Positions 51,481 to 59,898 of a stretch of 64,000 nt of DNA are shown piece by piece. Made by a program: the position numbers and the translations under genes. Under the pieces are notes generated by a model. The model was not told where the DNA came from. It was given only the letters and a program-made list of their open reading frames with translations, and did not search any database. Origin of the DNA: JACQQW01 sp964520655 (lineage in GTDB: Bacteria; Omnitrophota; Gorgyraeia; Zapsychrales; Fredricksoniimonadaceae); the NCBI GenBank assembly GCA_964520655.1, contig CAZFNI010000006.1:62001-126000 (forward strand). Reading direction: 5' to 3'. Position 1 is the first letter of the stretch. Each line of letters opens with the position of its first letter.

Positions 51481-51636
51481 GATAAGTTCGTGAGGGGCGA
51501 AACCACCCCCGTCACATGCCACCCTAAACGAAACCAACAAACACATCAAATAAACCGTTCGCGAAACGAATTTGTGCATGTGTTACGGGGGATGGGGGGT
51601 GTTGAGCCCCGAACGAAGCTTATCCTACCCCTTAAT
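51469..51636. repeat. Long hairpin element D, shared-core family
   Basis: Outer arms 51469-51486 and 51619-51636 are perfectly complementary over 18 bp, and the left arm covers the end of ribD including its stop codon. Core strings CCCCCGTCACATGCC (51506-51520) and GTGCATGTGTTACGGGGG (51574-51591) recur inverted in element C and, more diverged, in B. No ORF is inside. Confidence 0.9.
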
Positions 51637-51668
51637 CCATGCTAGATATTAATAAATGGAGAGCACAT

Positions 51669-52250
51669 ATGTTTACCGGCATTATTGAACAATTAGGCAA
51701 AGTCAGATCAATTGAAGCGAAAAAGAATTTGATCGTTTATGAGGTCGATTGCGGAAAATTAGCCAAGCAGATCAAGGTGGGGGACAGCGTGGCGATCAAC
51801 GGCGTATGCCTGACGGTGACAAGAAAGAAAGGCAATGCCGTTTCTTTTGACCTGATGCGCGAGACGATCGAAAAAACTTCGCTTAAACAGATCAAGGCCG
51901 GCAGCGGTGTCAATATGGAGTTGGCATTAAGGGCTAACGGTCGTTTGGGCGGGCACTTTGTCACCGGACATGTTGATGAGGTCGGTGTCATCACCTCCAT
52001 TGAGCGTGAACCCAACTGGGTCGCTATGACCGTTGCCGTTTCCAAAGAAGCCATCAGGCACTTGGTCCATAAAGGTTCAGTAGCCTTAGACGGGATAAGC
52101 TTGACCGTCGGCAAGGTCACCAAGAAGGACTTTTGCGTGTATTTGATCCCGTACACGCTCGAGGTTACCAACCTCTCGGCCAAGAAAAAAGGCGATCTGC
52201 TCAATATCGAAACGGATATCCTTGCTAAATATATTCTTAATAAAGAATAG
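51669..52250 (+). CDS. ribE: Riboflavin synthase alpha subunit
   Basis: 193 aa with the two lumazine-binding repeats (about 1-96 and 97-190). MFTGIIEQLGKV is the canonical N terminus, so the ATG at 51669 is used (GGAGAG is 6 bp upstream) rather than the in-frame ATG at 51639 lying just after element D. SVAINGVCLTV and GSVALDGISLTV are the paired family motifs. It forms riboflavin by dismutation of lumazine. Confidence 0.96.
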   Translation: MFTGIIEQLGKVRSIEAKKNLIVYEVDCGKLAKQIKVGDSVAINGVCLTVTRKKGNAVSFDLMRETIEKTSLKQIKAGSGVNMELALRANGRLGGHFVTGHVDEVGVITSIEREPNWVAMTVAVSKEAIRHLVHKGSVALDGISLTVGKVTKKDFCVYLIPYTLEVTNLSAKKKGDLLNIETDILAKYILNKE

Positions 52251-52282
52251 TTTTTTGGGGGGCTGACCCTGATTTAAAAAAT

Positions 52283-52311
52283 TTGACATATCCCTGATAA
52301 AGTCCTAGGAT
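52283..52311 (+). promoter_or_regulatory. Promoter of ptsI
   Basis: TTGACA (52283-52288), 17-bp spacer, TAGGAT (52306-52311). A leader of about 27 nt carries GAGGTGG (52335-52341) just before ATG 52345. Confidence 0.7.
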
Positions 52312-52344
52312 AAAGCCAGTAGCGCATCCACATTGAGGTGGTTT

Positions 52345-54063
52345 ATGACTACTGCTCCTGCCCCACACACATCCAAACACCATATTCTTCGAGGGATCCC
52401 TATTGTCCACGGCTTTGCCATTGGGCATCTGGTTTGCTGCCATAATGCGTTAGCCCGTGAATATCAACAGCGCGTACTGTCTGAGGATGAGGTGGAGCAT
52501 GAGATCAAGAGGATACGTGTCGCTGTCGATAAAGTCTGCGATGAGCTGGCGATGCTTAAATCCAAGGTCATCAGCCAGATCGATGCCAAACACGCCGAGA
52601 TCTTTGAGGCTCACCGTCAGATCGTGACCGATGTCGAGCTGTTCCAGGAGATGGAAAAACATTTACGGACGCGTCTGCTTAATGCCGAGCGCATCGTCCA
52701 GGATGTTTTCTTAGGGTGGGAGAATAAGTTACGGGCCTCCCAGAGCGTGATGATCCATGATAAGGCCGATGACATTGTCGATGTGGGGCGGCGTTTGCTT
52801 GAGATATTAAGCGGAGCTGTCTCTCAGGAAATGCCGGCAACGCTGCCGCCGGATTCTGTCTTGTATGCCAAATGCCTTTTGCCTTCTGATGTGGTCAAGC
52901 TGGATGTGGATAACATTAACGCCATCATTACCCAGGAAGGCACGCAGAATTCCCATTCAGCTATCCTGGCCCGCGCGTTGGATATTCCCTTTGTCGCCAA
53001 TATCAATCTTCGGAGTAAATTCATTGTCCCCGGGGCGCCGGTCGTTGTCGACGGTAAGAATGGGAAGATCATTATTGATCCCAAACCGGTAGAGGTGGAA
53101 GCTTACGCCCAGTTGATCCGTCAGCGCGATGAATACAGGGTCGATGTATTGCGATATATCAAAAACCTGCCGCTGACGATCAAGGGGGATTTCATTAAGG
53201 TTCGGGCCAATGCCTCTTGCCTGGCGGACCTTAAGATGGCGAAAAAGTTTGGCGCGGACGGGATCGGGCTTTACCGGACAGAATTGTTCTATATGGAGCG
53301 CACAGATATCCCGACAGAGGAGGTATTTTACACCCAGCTTAGGACCGCATTAAAGCATGTCGCGCACGATGAGATCATCATGCGCCTGCTTGATATCGGG
53401 GGGGATAAAACACTCTCGTTTTGGAATGTTGATGAGGCGCCAAACCCTGCCTTGGGGCTTAACGGCATTCGGCTGCTTCTAAAATACCCGAAGCTGCTTC
53501 AGATGCAGCTGCGGGTATTTTTGCGATTAAGCGCGGAATTCAAGATCAAGGTACTGGTGCCAATGGTGTCTTTGCCTAAAGACATGGTGGAGGTCAGGCG
53601 GTATTTGCAGGAGGAAAAGGCAAAGCTCGATCATGAAGGAGGACTATACAATGAGCATTTGGAACTGGGGGCGATGATCGAGACCCCGGCGGCGGTATTG
53701 TCGATCGATGAGTTGATCGGTGTTTCAGATTTTTTTAATGTCGGGACCAATGATTTGGTGCAGTATATCATGGCGGCGGGACGGGGACGCGCGGATGTTG
53801 CGGACTACTACGAGGCCGGCAATCATTTGGTCCTGGATACGTTAAAGAACATTCTCCACACCTGCAGGGCTCACGGCCGGGAGTGCTGCGTGTGTGGAGA
53901 ATTGGCGGGGGATTTAAATTACACCAAAGATCTGCTGGATATCGGCTTAAGGAATTTTAGCGTCCAGCCGGCGCTGATCCCGTATGTCAAAAGTAAGGTC
54001 CTGTCTTTGTCCGCCTGCGAAGCAGACCCTTCCGCAGCAAAGAAAGATAAAGTGATCGCCTGA
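52345..54063 (+). CDS. ptsI: PEP-protein phosphotransferase (PTS enzyme I)
   Basis: 572 aa, usual EI length. N-terminal HPr-binding helices, phosphohistidine domain with H204 (NSHSAILARAL), and the PEP-binding barrel with GADGIGLYRTELFYM, GGDKTLSF, FNVGTNDLVQY and CGELAGD motifs. It phosphorylates HPr from PEP. No HPr, EII or HPr kinase is in the window, so it may serve a regulatory PTS. The TTG at 52333 is a possible upstream start, but ATG 52345 fits the ribosome site and family. Confidence 0.95.
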   Translation: MTTAPAPHTSKHHILRGIPIVHGFAIGHLVCCHNALAREYQQRVLSEDEVEHEIKRIRVAVDKVCDELAMLKSKVISQIDAKHAEIFEAHRQIVTDVELFQEMEKHLRTRLLNAERIVQDVFLGWENKLRASQSVMIHDKADDIVDVGRRLLEILSGAVSQEMPATLPPDSVLYAKCLLPSDVVKLDVDNINAIITQEGTQNSHSAILARALDIPFVANINLRSKFIVPGAPVVVDGKNGKIIIDPKPVEVEAYAQLIRQRDEYRVDVLRYIKNLPLTIKGDFIKVRANASCLADLKMAKKFGADGIGLYRTELFYMERTDIPTEEVFYTQLRTALKHVAHDEIIMRLLDIGGDKTLSFWNVDEAPNPALGLNGIRLLLKYPKLLQMQLRVFLRLSAEFKIKVLVPMVSLPKDMVEVRRYLQEEKAKLDHEGGLYNEHLELGAMIETPAAVLSIDELIGVSDFFNVGTNDLVQYIMAAGRGRADVADYYEAGNHLVLDTLKNILHTCRAHGRECCVCGELAGDLNYTKDLLDIGLRNFSVQPALIPYVKSKVLSLSACEADPSAAKKDKVIA

Positions 54064-54105
54064 TTCCTGCTATAATATCTTTCCATTCATTGTTAAGGGG
54101 CATAT

Positions 54106-54285
54106 ATGTGGGACTGTAAACATAGAAATACCAAAGACGATTCCTGCCGCCGGAGAAAGGCCAAATGTTATCCAGGCGGGGTGGCGTGCGTATTAAAAGA
54201 CAAGTTTGAATTCCCGCTGCGCAAAGAAGATGACCCCTTGCTTAAACGCAAAAAGAGCAAATCTTCAAGTTCCAAGACCCGTTGA
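54106..54285 (+). CDS. Small Cys-rich basic protein (59 aa)
   Basis: A short ORF with its own signals: TATAAT at 54070-54075 and AAGGGG 5 bp before the ATG. The product starts MWDCKHRNTKDDSCRRRKAK and has four Cys (positions 4, 14, 21, 28), followed by a Lys/Ser-rich tail. The Cys spacing with many basic residues suggests a zinc-ribbon-like or metal-stabilised nucleic-acid-binding peptide. I do not recognise the family. Codon use and signals make it a likely real gene between ptsI and tRNA-Pro. Confidence 0.6.
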   Translation: MWDCKHRNTKDDSCRRRKAKCYPGGVACVLKDKFEFPLRKEDDPLLKRKKSKSSSSKTR

Positions 54286-54294
54286 CCATATTGA

Positions 54295-54323
54295 TTGACG
54301 ATGTCAGGTTCGGATGTTAAGAT
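54295..54323 (+). promoter_or_regulatory. Promoter of tRNA-Pro
   Basis: TTGACG (54295-54300), 17-bp spacer, TAAGAT (54318-54323), ending 22 bp before the mature tRNA 5' end. Confidence 0.65.
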
Positions 54324-54345
54324 AACCCCTTATTTGCTCATTTTT

Positions 54346-54422
54346 CGGGGAGTAGCGCAGTTGGCTAGCGCGCTTCGTTCGGGACGAAGAGGTCGACGGT
54401 TCGAATCCGTCCTCTCCGACCA
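54346..54422 (+). tRNA. tRNA-Pro (anticodon CGG)
   Basis: A 77-nt cloverleaf with encoded CCA. The acceptor stem CGGGGAG pairs with CTCTCCG (one G-T), discriminator A. The anticodon arm CTTCG-TTCGGGA-CGAAG gives CGG at 54380-54382, reading CCG. The T-loop TTCGAAT is canonical. The 5' CGG.. acceptor start is typical of bacterial tRNA-Pro. ligA begins 24 bp downstream. Confidence 0.96.
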
Positions 54423-54446
54423 TTTTGTATCAATGCAATACCCTAT

Positions 54447-56453
54447 ATGGTTCAATCCCATATTCCAAACGTCCAACGCCGCATCAAAGAACTTGCCCGC
54501 GACATTCATGCGCATAACACGCATTATTATGTGGAGAATAAACCCGTCATCGGGGATTCTCAGTATGATGCCTTGCTTGGCGAACTGATCCAGTTAGAAG
54601 AGCAGTATCCGCAGTATAAGCTTTCAGATTCACCCACACAGCGTGTCGGCACTAAAGTCAAAGGCGACCTTCCGACAGTGACGCATAAGGTCAGGATGAT
54701 GTCGCTGGATAATACTTATTCCAAAGAAGAGCTGAAGGCCTGGGAGACCAGGGTCCAGAAAGGACTTGATGCTTCTTATCAGTTGACCGCTGAACTAAAG
54801 ATCGACGGTGTCAGCTGCGCTTTGACCTATGAGAATGGGATCTTGCGTCAGGCAGCGACCCGCGGCGACGGTGAGACGGGCGAGGATGTGACCCATAATG
54901 TCAAGACTATCCAGGATGTCCCGCTGCAGTTAAAGGGGGATTTTCCTGGGGTGCTGGAGGTTCGCGGTGAAGTTTATATGGACAAGGCGGATTTTGCCAG
55001 GCTTAATGACAAGCGCAGTGCCAATGATGATGAACGTTTCGCTAATCCCCGCAATGCGGCCAGCGGCGCGTTGAAACTGCTCGATAGCCGGGAAACAGCC
55101 AAGCGGCGTCTGCGGTTCTTCGTCCATTCTTTCGGGCGTATTGAAGGCGGTGTTCCTATAAAGACCCAGTGGGATTTTTTAAAAGCATGCCGTACATTTG
55201 GACTGCCGGTCAATCCTGCGAACCAGCTGTGCGAGGATCTTCAAGAGGTGATCGCGTTCTGTGATAAGTGGCTTGAGAAACGCGAGGATGTCCCGTATGA
55301 ATTCGACGGGGTAGTGGTCAAGGTCAATGACCTCTCCCAGCAGGGGATCCTGGGCGTCACTCAAAAGAGCCCCCGGTGGGCTGTGGCATATAAATTCCCG
55401 GCATATCAGGCCTCAACGCTTATTAAGGAGATTGTCGTGCAGGTCGGCCGAACCGGAGTCTTGACGCCCGTGGCTCTTCTTGAGCCTGTCGCTTGTGCGG
55501 GGGTTATGATATCCCGCGCGACATTGCATAATTTTGATGAGATCAAGCGCCTTCATGTGAATGCGGGCGACTGGGTCCTTGTGGAGCGTGCCGGGGATGT
55601 GATCCCAAAGATCGTCAGCGTAGTTAAGAAAGATCCCCGGTCGAAAGAGTTTAAGCCGCCGAAAGAATGCCCATCGTGCCGGGGGAAGATCCATAAAGAT
55701 GATACCAAAGAGGTGGCTTACCGCTGCGTCAATCCTGATTGTCCGGCGAAAGTCAAACGGGCGCTGGTGCATTTTGCTTCTCGAGGAGCGCTTGATATTG
55801 AAGGTTTGGGTGAGTCGGTGGTGGAGCAGATCTATGCCAGGGGGCTGGTCAAAGACACGGCGGATATTTACCGCTTAACTAAGGATAGTCTGTTAGGGTT
55901 GGAATTGTTCGCGCAGAAAAAAGCTGACAATTTGCTGGCAGCCATCGAGGCCAGTAAGACCAAACCATTGTCTAAGTTTATTTTTGCCTTGGGCATTGAG
56001 AATGTTGGTGCTAAGGCTGCATCGACGCTGGCGCAGCGGTTTGGATCTCTGGCCGCATTGATGCAGGCGGATGCTCTCGTGCTAGAAAGAGTTGCGGATG
56101 TCGGGCCGGTGACCGCGCAAAGCATTGTCGATTATTTTAAGGATGAGAAGATCAAGGAATTGATCAGAAAGTTTACGGCATCCGGCGTTGGCACGGCCGT
56201 TGAGGAGGCTCCAGGAGGGTCTGGAAAATTTACTGGTAAAACCTTTGTTTTTACAGGAGAATTAGACGGGATGACGCGTGACGAAGCAGCGAGGCTTGTA
56301 CAGGAACATTCTGGCAATGTGTCCGGCACGGTCAGCCGTAATGTTGATTATGTTGTGGCGGGCCTTAAAGCGGGGAGCAAATTAAAAAAAGCACAGGATT
56401 TAGGGATCAAAGTTCTTAATAACACAGAATTTAAGGAGTTATTGTATGGTTAA
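54447..56453 (+). CDS. ligA: NAD-dependent DNA ligase LigA
   Basis: 668 aa, full length. Ia domain, adenylation domain with AMP-accepting Lys in AELKIDGVSCAL (KxDG), OB fold (VGRTGVLTPVALLEPV), four-Cys zinc finger (CPSC...CVNPDC), helix-hairpin-helix (about 510-580) and C-terminal BRCT (about 590-665). Seals nicks in replication and repair. It begins 24 bp after tRNA-Pro and its end overlaps the next gene by 8 bp. Confidence 0.97.
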   Translation: MVQSHIPNVQRRIKELARDIHAHNTHYYVENKPVIGDSQYDALLGELIQLEEQYPQYKLSDSPTQRVGTKVKGDLPTVTHKVRMMSLDNTYSKEELKAWETRVQKGLDASYQLTAELKIDGVSCALTYENGILRQAATRGDGETGEDVTHNVKTIQDVPLQLKGDFPGVLEVRGEVYMDKADFARLNDKRSANDDERFANPRNAASGALKLLDSRETAKRRLRFFVHSFGRIEGGVPIKTQWDFLKACRTFGLPVNPANQLCEDLQEVIAFCDKWLEKREDVPYEFDGVVVKVNDLSQQGILGVTQKSPRWAVAYKFPAYQASTLIKEIVVQVGRTGVLTPVALLEPVACAGVMISRATLHNFDEIKRLHVNAGDWVLVERAGDVIPKIVSVVKKDPRSKEFKPPKECPSCRGKIHKDDTKEVAYRCVNPDCPAKVKRALVHFASRGALDIEGLGESVVEQIYARGLVKDTADIYRLTKDSLLGLELFAQKKADNLLAAIEASKTKPLSKFIFALGIENVGAKAASTLAQRFGSLAALMQADALVLERVADVGPVTAQSIVDYFKDEKIKELIRKFTASGVGTAVEEAPGGSGKFTGKTFVFTGELDGMTRDEAARLVQEHSGNVSGTVSRNVDYVVAGLKAGSKLKKAQDLGIKVLNNTEFKELLYG

Positions 56454-56985
56454 TTGGATCCGCGGACGTCATGTGTCCGTGACATTGGTTTTGCTTACGG
56501 CACTGTGCCTGACATGCAGTTCATGTGAAACCTTGCAGAAGAAATTCAAGCGGCAGAAAAAGGCGGCCCAGAGTGAGAGTACGGATTTTGTACCAGTCTT
56601 GGAGCCCCAGGATTACCCTGCGCCGGAATATAATGCCGTGGAAACATATAAGGAGAATTACGCCATGGTGAAGGTTTGGTATAAGGACCTTCAGAGCGCT
56701 CTGGTCGAGAGGGATGATTCTGACGGCAGGGTCAAGTATGCGCTCTCTCAGATCAACAGCCGTTTGTCGTTGATGTCTGATCTGCTTTTAGCGGAGAAAA
56801 AACCGACAGTCGAAAAATTGAGAGGTTTGCTTAAGAATTATACGCAGGCCCTTAAAACGCCCCGAGCGACACGTAATCGGGCGTTGCTGCAAAGTGATCT
56901 GCGGGAATTTGACCGTATGCTGCGCCGTGATCTGCGCATTGATGTCGTCAAAAAGGATTTAGTCACCCTTGAAGAGCATCATTGA
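56446..56985 (+). CDS. Hypothetical lipoprotein
   Basis: 179 aa. A signal sequence ends in the lipobox-like LTCSSCE (Cys 27), so the mature protein would be lipid-anchored. The rest is basic then helical (AVETYKENYAMVKVWYKDLQSALVERD), with no recognised domain. It overlaps ligA by 8 bp and xerD by 17 bp, so all three are probably expressed together. Confidence 0.7.
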   Translation: MVNWIRGRHVSVTLVLLTALCLTCSSCETLQKKFKRQKKAAQSESTDFVPVLEPQDYPAPEYNAVETYKENYAMVKVWYKDLQSALVERDDSDGRVKYALSQINSRLSLMSDLLLAEKKPTVEKLRGLLKNYTQALKTPRATRNRALLQSDLREFDRMLRRDLRIDVVKKDLVTLEEHH

Positions 56986-57859
56986 GGAATTTATCACATA
57001 CATCAGTGTTGAGCGCGGACTGGCGAAAAATACGCTGCTGGCATACCGCCGGGACCTGAATAAATATGCCACGGTTCTCCATAAAGCGGGGGTTGCATTG
57101 CCTGAAGGTATTAGGCGGGAGCATATCAGCGGGTACATGTTCGCATTGAAAAAAGAAGGATTAACGACGGCCAGTATTTGTCGGAATCTGGCGGCGATCA
57201 AGATGTTCCATCGTTTTTTGGTTCGGGAGAATTTATCCAAGGAAGACCCGACAACTCTGGTGGAAACACCCCGGCAGTGGAAAAAGGTGCCGGAGGTGCT
57301 GACGCAAAGGGAAGTGGATGCGCTGTTGCTTGTCATTGCCAATGCCCAGGGGCCCCAGGCCAAGCGTGATCTGGCCATTATGGAATTGCTTTACGCGTCG
57401 GGGTTGAGAGTTTCTGAGATCGTGGACCTAAAGATCGGAAGCGTTGAGCCCCAGGTTGGATTTGTCCGGGCGGTCGGCAAAGGCAGTAAAGAACGCATTA
57501 TTCCTGTCGGCGCGAAAGCTCTGGAGACTCTGATGGTATATTTACAGAAAGCCCGGCCGAAATTGGTCAAAGGCAAAGAAAGTGATGCCTTATTCGTCAG
57601 CCGATTGGGCAAGAAGTTAAGCCGGGTCAGCGTCTGGAATATGATCAAATCATACGCAAGGCTTTGCGGGATCAAAAAGAACATTAAACCCCACACGCTG
57701 CGTCATACATTCGCGACGCATCTGCTGGAGCACGGGGCGGATCTGCGCAGCGTCCAGGAAATGCTGGGGCATGCGGATATATCGACGACCCAGATCTATA
57801 CCCATGTGGATAAAGAACGTTTAAAGAGCGTGCATAAGGAATTTCATCCCAGGTCATGA
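56969..57859 (+). CDS. xerD: Tyrosine recombinase XerD-like
   Basis: 296 aa, standard Xer length. N-terminal SAM-like core-binding domain (1-95) and catalytic domain with all six residues: R147, K171, H242, R245 (HTLRH), H268 (LGHAD) and Y277 (TQIYTH). It uses a TTG start inside the preceding gene. It probably resolves chromosome dimers at dif, assisted by the FtsK encoded at 31431; XerC versus XerD cannot be settled by eye. Confidence 0.92.
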   Translation: MKSIIEEFITYISVERGLAKNTLLAYRRDLNKYATVLHKAGVALPEGIRREHISGYMFALKKEGLTTASICRNLAAIKMFHRFLVRENLSKEDPTTLVETPRQWKKVPEVLTQREVDALLLVIANAQGPQAKRDLAIMELLYASGLRVSEIVDLKIGSVEPQVGFVRAVGKGSKERIIPVGAKALETLMVYLQKARPKLVKGKESDALFVSRLGKKLSRVSVWNMIKSYARLCGIKKNIKPHTLRHTFATHLLEHGADLRSVQEMLGHADISTTQIYTHVDKERLKSVHKEFHPRS

Positions 57860-58563
57860 AGAACATATTGTCTCATATCGATGATGATTCTCTCGAGCTG
57901 CTGCGCGCCGCAGGGACGATCGCGCAGGAAAAGCGGATGGGGGCGTATTTAGTCGGCGGGCCGGTCAGGGATATTCTGCTTAAAGCTCCTCTGGTTGATA
58001 TCGATATCGTTGTGGAAGGTAAAGGCATGGAAGTCGCCCGATCGTTTGCGGTCGCGTTTGGAGGTAAGGTCGTTGTCTATCCGGCGTTTAAGACAGCCAC
58101 GGTGACATTGCCCGGCGGACGTCAGGTCGATTTTGCCACGTGCCGCAAAGAGCGCTATGTGCGTCCGGGCGCTTTCCCCAAAGTTGCTCCGGCAAAGATC
58201 GAGGAAGATCTGAAAAGGCGTGACTTTACTGTCAATGCTGTCGCGGTCGCTGTCGATCCGGCACATTGGGGGACCATGATCGATCCTTTTGGCGGGGTCA
58301 AGGACATCGGATCCAAAAAGATCCGCGTGCTGCATGAAAAAAGTTTTATCGATGATCCCACGCGGATGCTGCGAGCAGTTCGTTTTAAAGAACGTTTTGG
58401 TTTTGAGATGGAAAAGAAAACAATGCGGCTGCTTAAAGAAGCGGTTGCCGGCGGTGCGATCAAGACCATCACAGCACAACGTTATAAAAAAGAGCATGAT
58501 AAGATCTTAAAAGAACCCAGGTCTTTGGCGATGTTAGCGTGTTTGAGAACCTGGGGCATTTAA
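57856..58563 (+). CDS. CCA-adding/poly(A) polymerase-like nucleotidyltransferase, short
   Basis: 235 aa. Class II nucleotidyltransferase core: GAYLVGGPVRDILL, catalytic VDIDIVVEG (DxD), KTATVTLPGGRQVDFATC, RRDFTVNAVAV and DDPTRMLRAVRF. The usual C-terminal tRNA-binding domains (another 150-200 aa) are absent; the frame ends normally and the downstream rbfA gene starts 17 bp later. Such short forms exist, e.g. as separate A- or CC-adding enzymes in some phyla, or it may be truncated. Overlaps xerD by 4 bp. Confidence 0.85.
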   Translation: MKNILSHIDDDSLELLRAAGTIAQEKRMGAYLVGGPVRDILLKAPLVDIDIVVEGKGMEVARSFAVAFGGKVVVYPAFKTATVTLPGGRQVDFATCRKERYVRPGAFPKVAPAKIEEDLKRRDFTVNAVAVAVDPAHWGTMIDPFGGVKDIGSKKIRVLHEKSFIDDPTRMLRAVRFKERFGFEMEKKTMRLLKEAVAGGAIKTITAQRYKKEHDKILKEPRSLAMLACLRTWGI

Positions 58564-58580
58564 TCAATAAGGATGGGATT

Positions 58581-58943
58581 ATGTCACGCATAGAAAAAGT
58601 CAATGAAATGATCAAGCGGGAGATCGGCGAGTTGTTGCTTTTCGGGGAGGTCCGCGACCCCAGGATCAAATTTGTTACCATCCTTAATGCGGATGTCAGT
58701 AAAGACCTTCAGCATGCACGGGTGCGTTTCAGCATATTGTCGGATGACAAGAAAGTGATCGAGGAAACGACAAAGGCGCTTAACCACATGAGCGGTTATA
58801 TCCGCAAGCTCATCGGATCCAAGATCGACCTACGCTATACGCCGCAGATCCAGTTCATTTATGACAAAGGGGTCGCGCATGCGGCCTTGATCGACTCAAA
58901 GATCGAGGAGATCAAAAAGCTTAAGGAGCAGGAACATGGATGA
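58581..58943 (+). CDS. rbfA: Ribosome-binding factor A
   Basis: 120 aa, normal RbfA. SRIEKVNEMIKREIGELL, DPRIKFVTILNADVSKDLQHARVRFS and the KH-like fold end YTPQIQFIYDKG are all present. It matures the 30S 5' end of 16S rRNA. ATG 58581 has AAGGA 7 bp upstream; the frame is open to 58539 inside the previous gene. Followed by nrnA (8-bp overlap), truB and ribF: the usual order behind infB. Confidence 0.95.
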   Translation: MSRIEKVNEMIKREIGELLLFGEVRDPRIKFVTILNADVSKDLQHARVRFSILSDDKKVIEETTKALNHMSGYIRKLIGSKIDLRYTPQIQFIYDKGVAHAALIDSKIEEIKKLKEQEHG

Positions 58944-59898
58944 GCGTAAAGCGATCCTGGAGGTGATCAAGCGCCATAAGCATTTTTTGGTGACCACGCA
59001 TCACAATCCCGACGCGGATGCCGCGGCTTCGGCATTGTGTGTGGCTATGATGCTCAAGGCCATGGGAAAAACCGTGCGGGTGGTCAATGAGGATGATCTG
59101 CCTGGCTGGTTGGAATTCTTGCCCCAGGCTAAATTGTTCAAGAAGGCATCCAAGGTCAAAGCCTTCGATTATGATGCGGCCATCATGCTCGACTGCGGGG
59201 ACTTTGAACGCATCGGCGGGGTGAAGAATTTATTGATCGCTGGTAAGCCGATCATCAACATCGATCACCATCAGACCAATACACGGTTTGGATCTCTCAA
59301 CTGGGTAGTCCCGAAAGCTTCATCGACGTGTGAAATGCTCTATGATCTTTTAGTGGCCTCTAAGTTAGGGTTTAACAGGCAGCTGGCCACACTGCTCTAT
59401 GCGGGGATCATGACGGATACGGGCTCATTTAAGTATGATAATGTCACTCCCAAGGTCCATGCCATCGTATCTGACCTGATGCGCTTTAACATCAATGCCC
59501 AGGAGATGCACGAGAAGCTCTATGTGGGGATGCCGGTTGCGGACATGAGATTATTCGCGAAAGTGATCCATGATGCCGAGCTTTTTTGCCAGAACAAGGT
59601 TTTTTGCGTGAGTTTGTCCTTTGCTTCATCGCAAACTTTTTCTAAGTCGTTTGACCTTAAAGAAAAGCTATTCGGGTTCTTAAGATCGGTCGAAGGGGTC
59701 GAGGTGGTGGTGATCTTAACGCAGATCAACGCCCAGGAAGTGCGTATAAATTTCCGCAGTCAGGGGCAGGTCAATGTGGCCAAATTAGCACAACGTTTTC
59801 ATGGCGGAGGTCATCCCAGGGCAGCGGGCGGGAAAATGACCGGGACGCTCGATCACGTGAAAAAACTGGTATTAACCGCGATCAAAAAGGTCTTATGA
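58936..59898 (+). CDS. nrnA: Bifunctional oligoribonuclease / pAp phosphatase NrnA
   Basis: 320 aa DHH-DHHA1 phosphoesterase. Motifs: HHNPDADAAAS, IMLDCGDF, NIDHHQTN (DHH), MTDTGSF and C-terminal GGGHPRAAGG. It degrades nanoRNA and dephosphorylates 3'-phosphoadenosine phosphate. Overlaps rbfA (8 bp) and truB (4 bp). Confidence 0.94.
   Translation: MDERKAILEVIKRHKHFLVTTHHNPDADAAASALCVAMMLKAMGKTVRVVNEDDLPGWLEFLPQAKLFKKASKVKAFDYDAAIMLDCGDFERIGGVKNLLIAGKPIINIDHHQTNTRFGSLNWVVPKASSTCEMLYDLLVASKLGFNRQLATLLYAGIMTDTGSFKYDNVTPKVHAIVSDLMRFNINAQEMHEKLYVGMPVADMRLFAKVIHDAELFCQNKVFCVSLSFASSQTFSKSFDLKEKLFGFLRSVEGVEVVVILTQINAQEVRINFRSQGQVNVAKLAQRFHGGGHPRAAGGKMTGTLDHVKKLVLTAIKKVL

Noticed and set aside
50221..51636. 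Elements C and D as integron attC sites
   Set aside because: attC sites are folded variable palindromes, but they need RYYYAAC...GTTRRRY core sites at their ends in the correct orientation. The arm ends here do not fit, and no integrase or attI is present.
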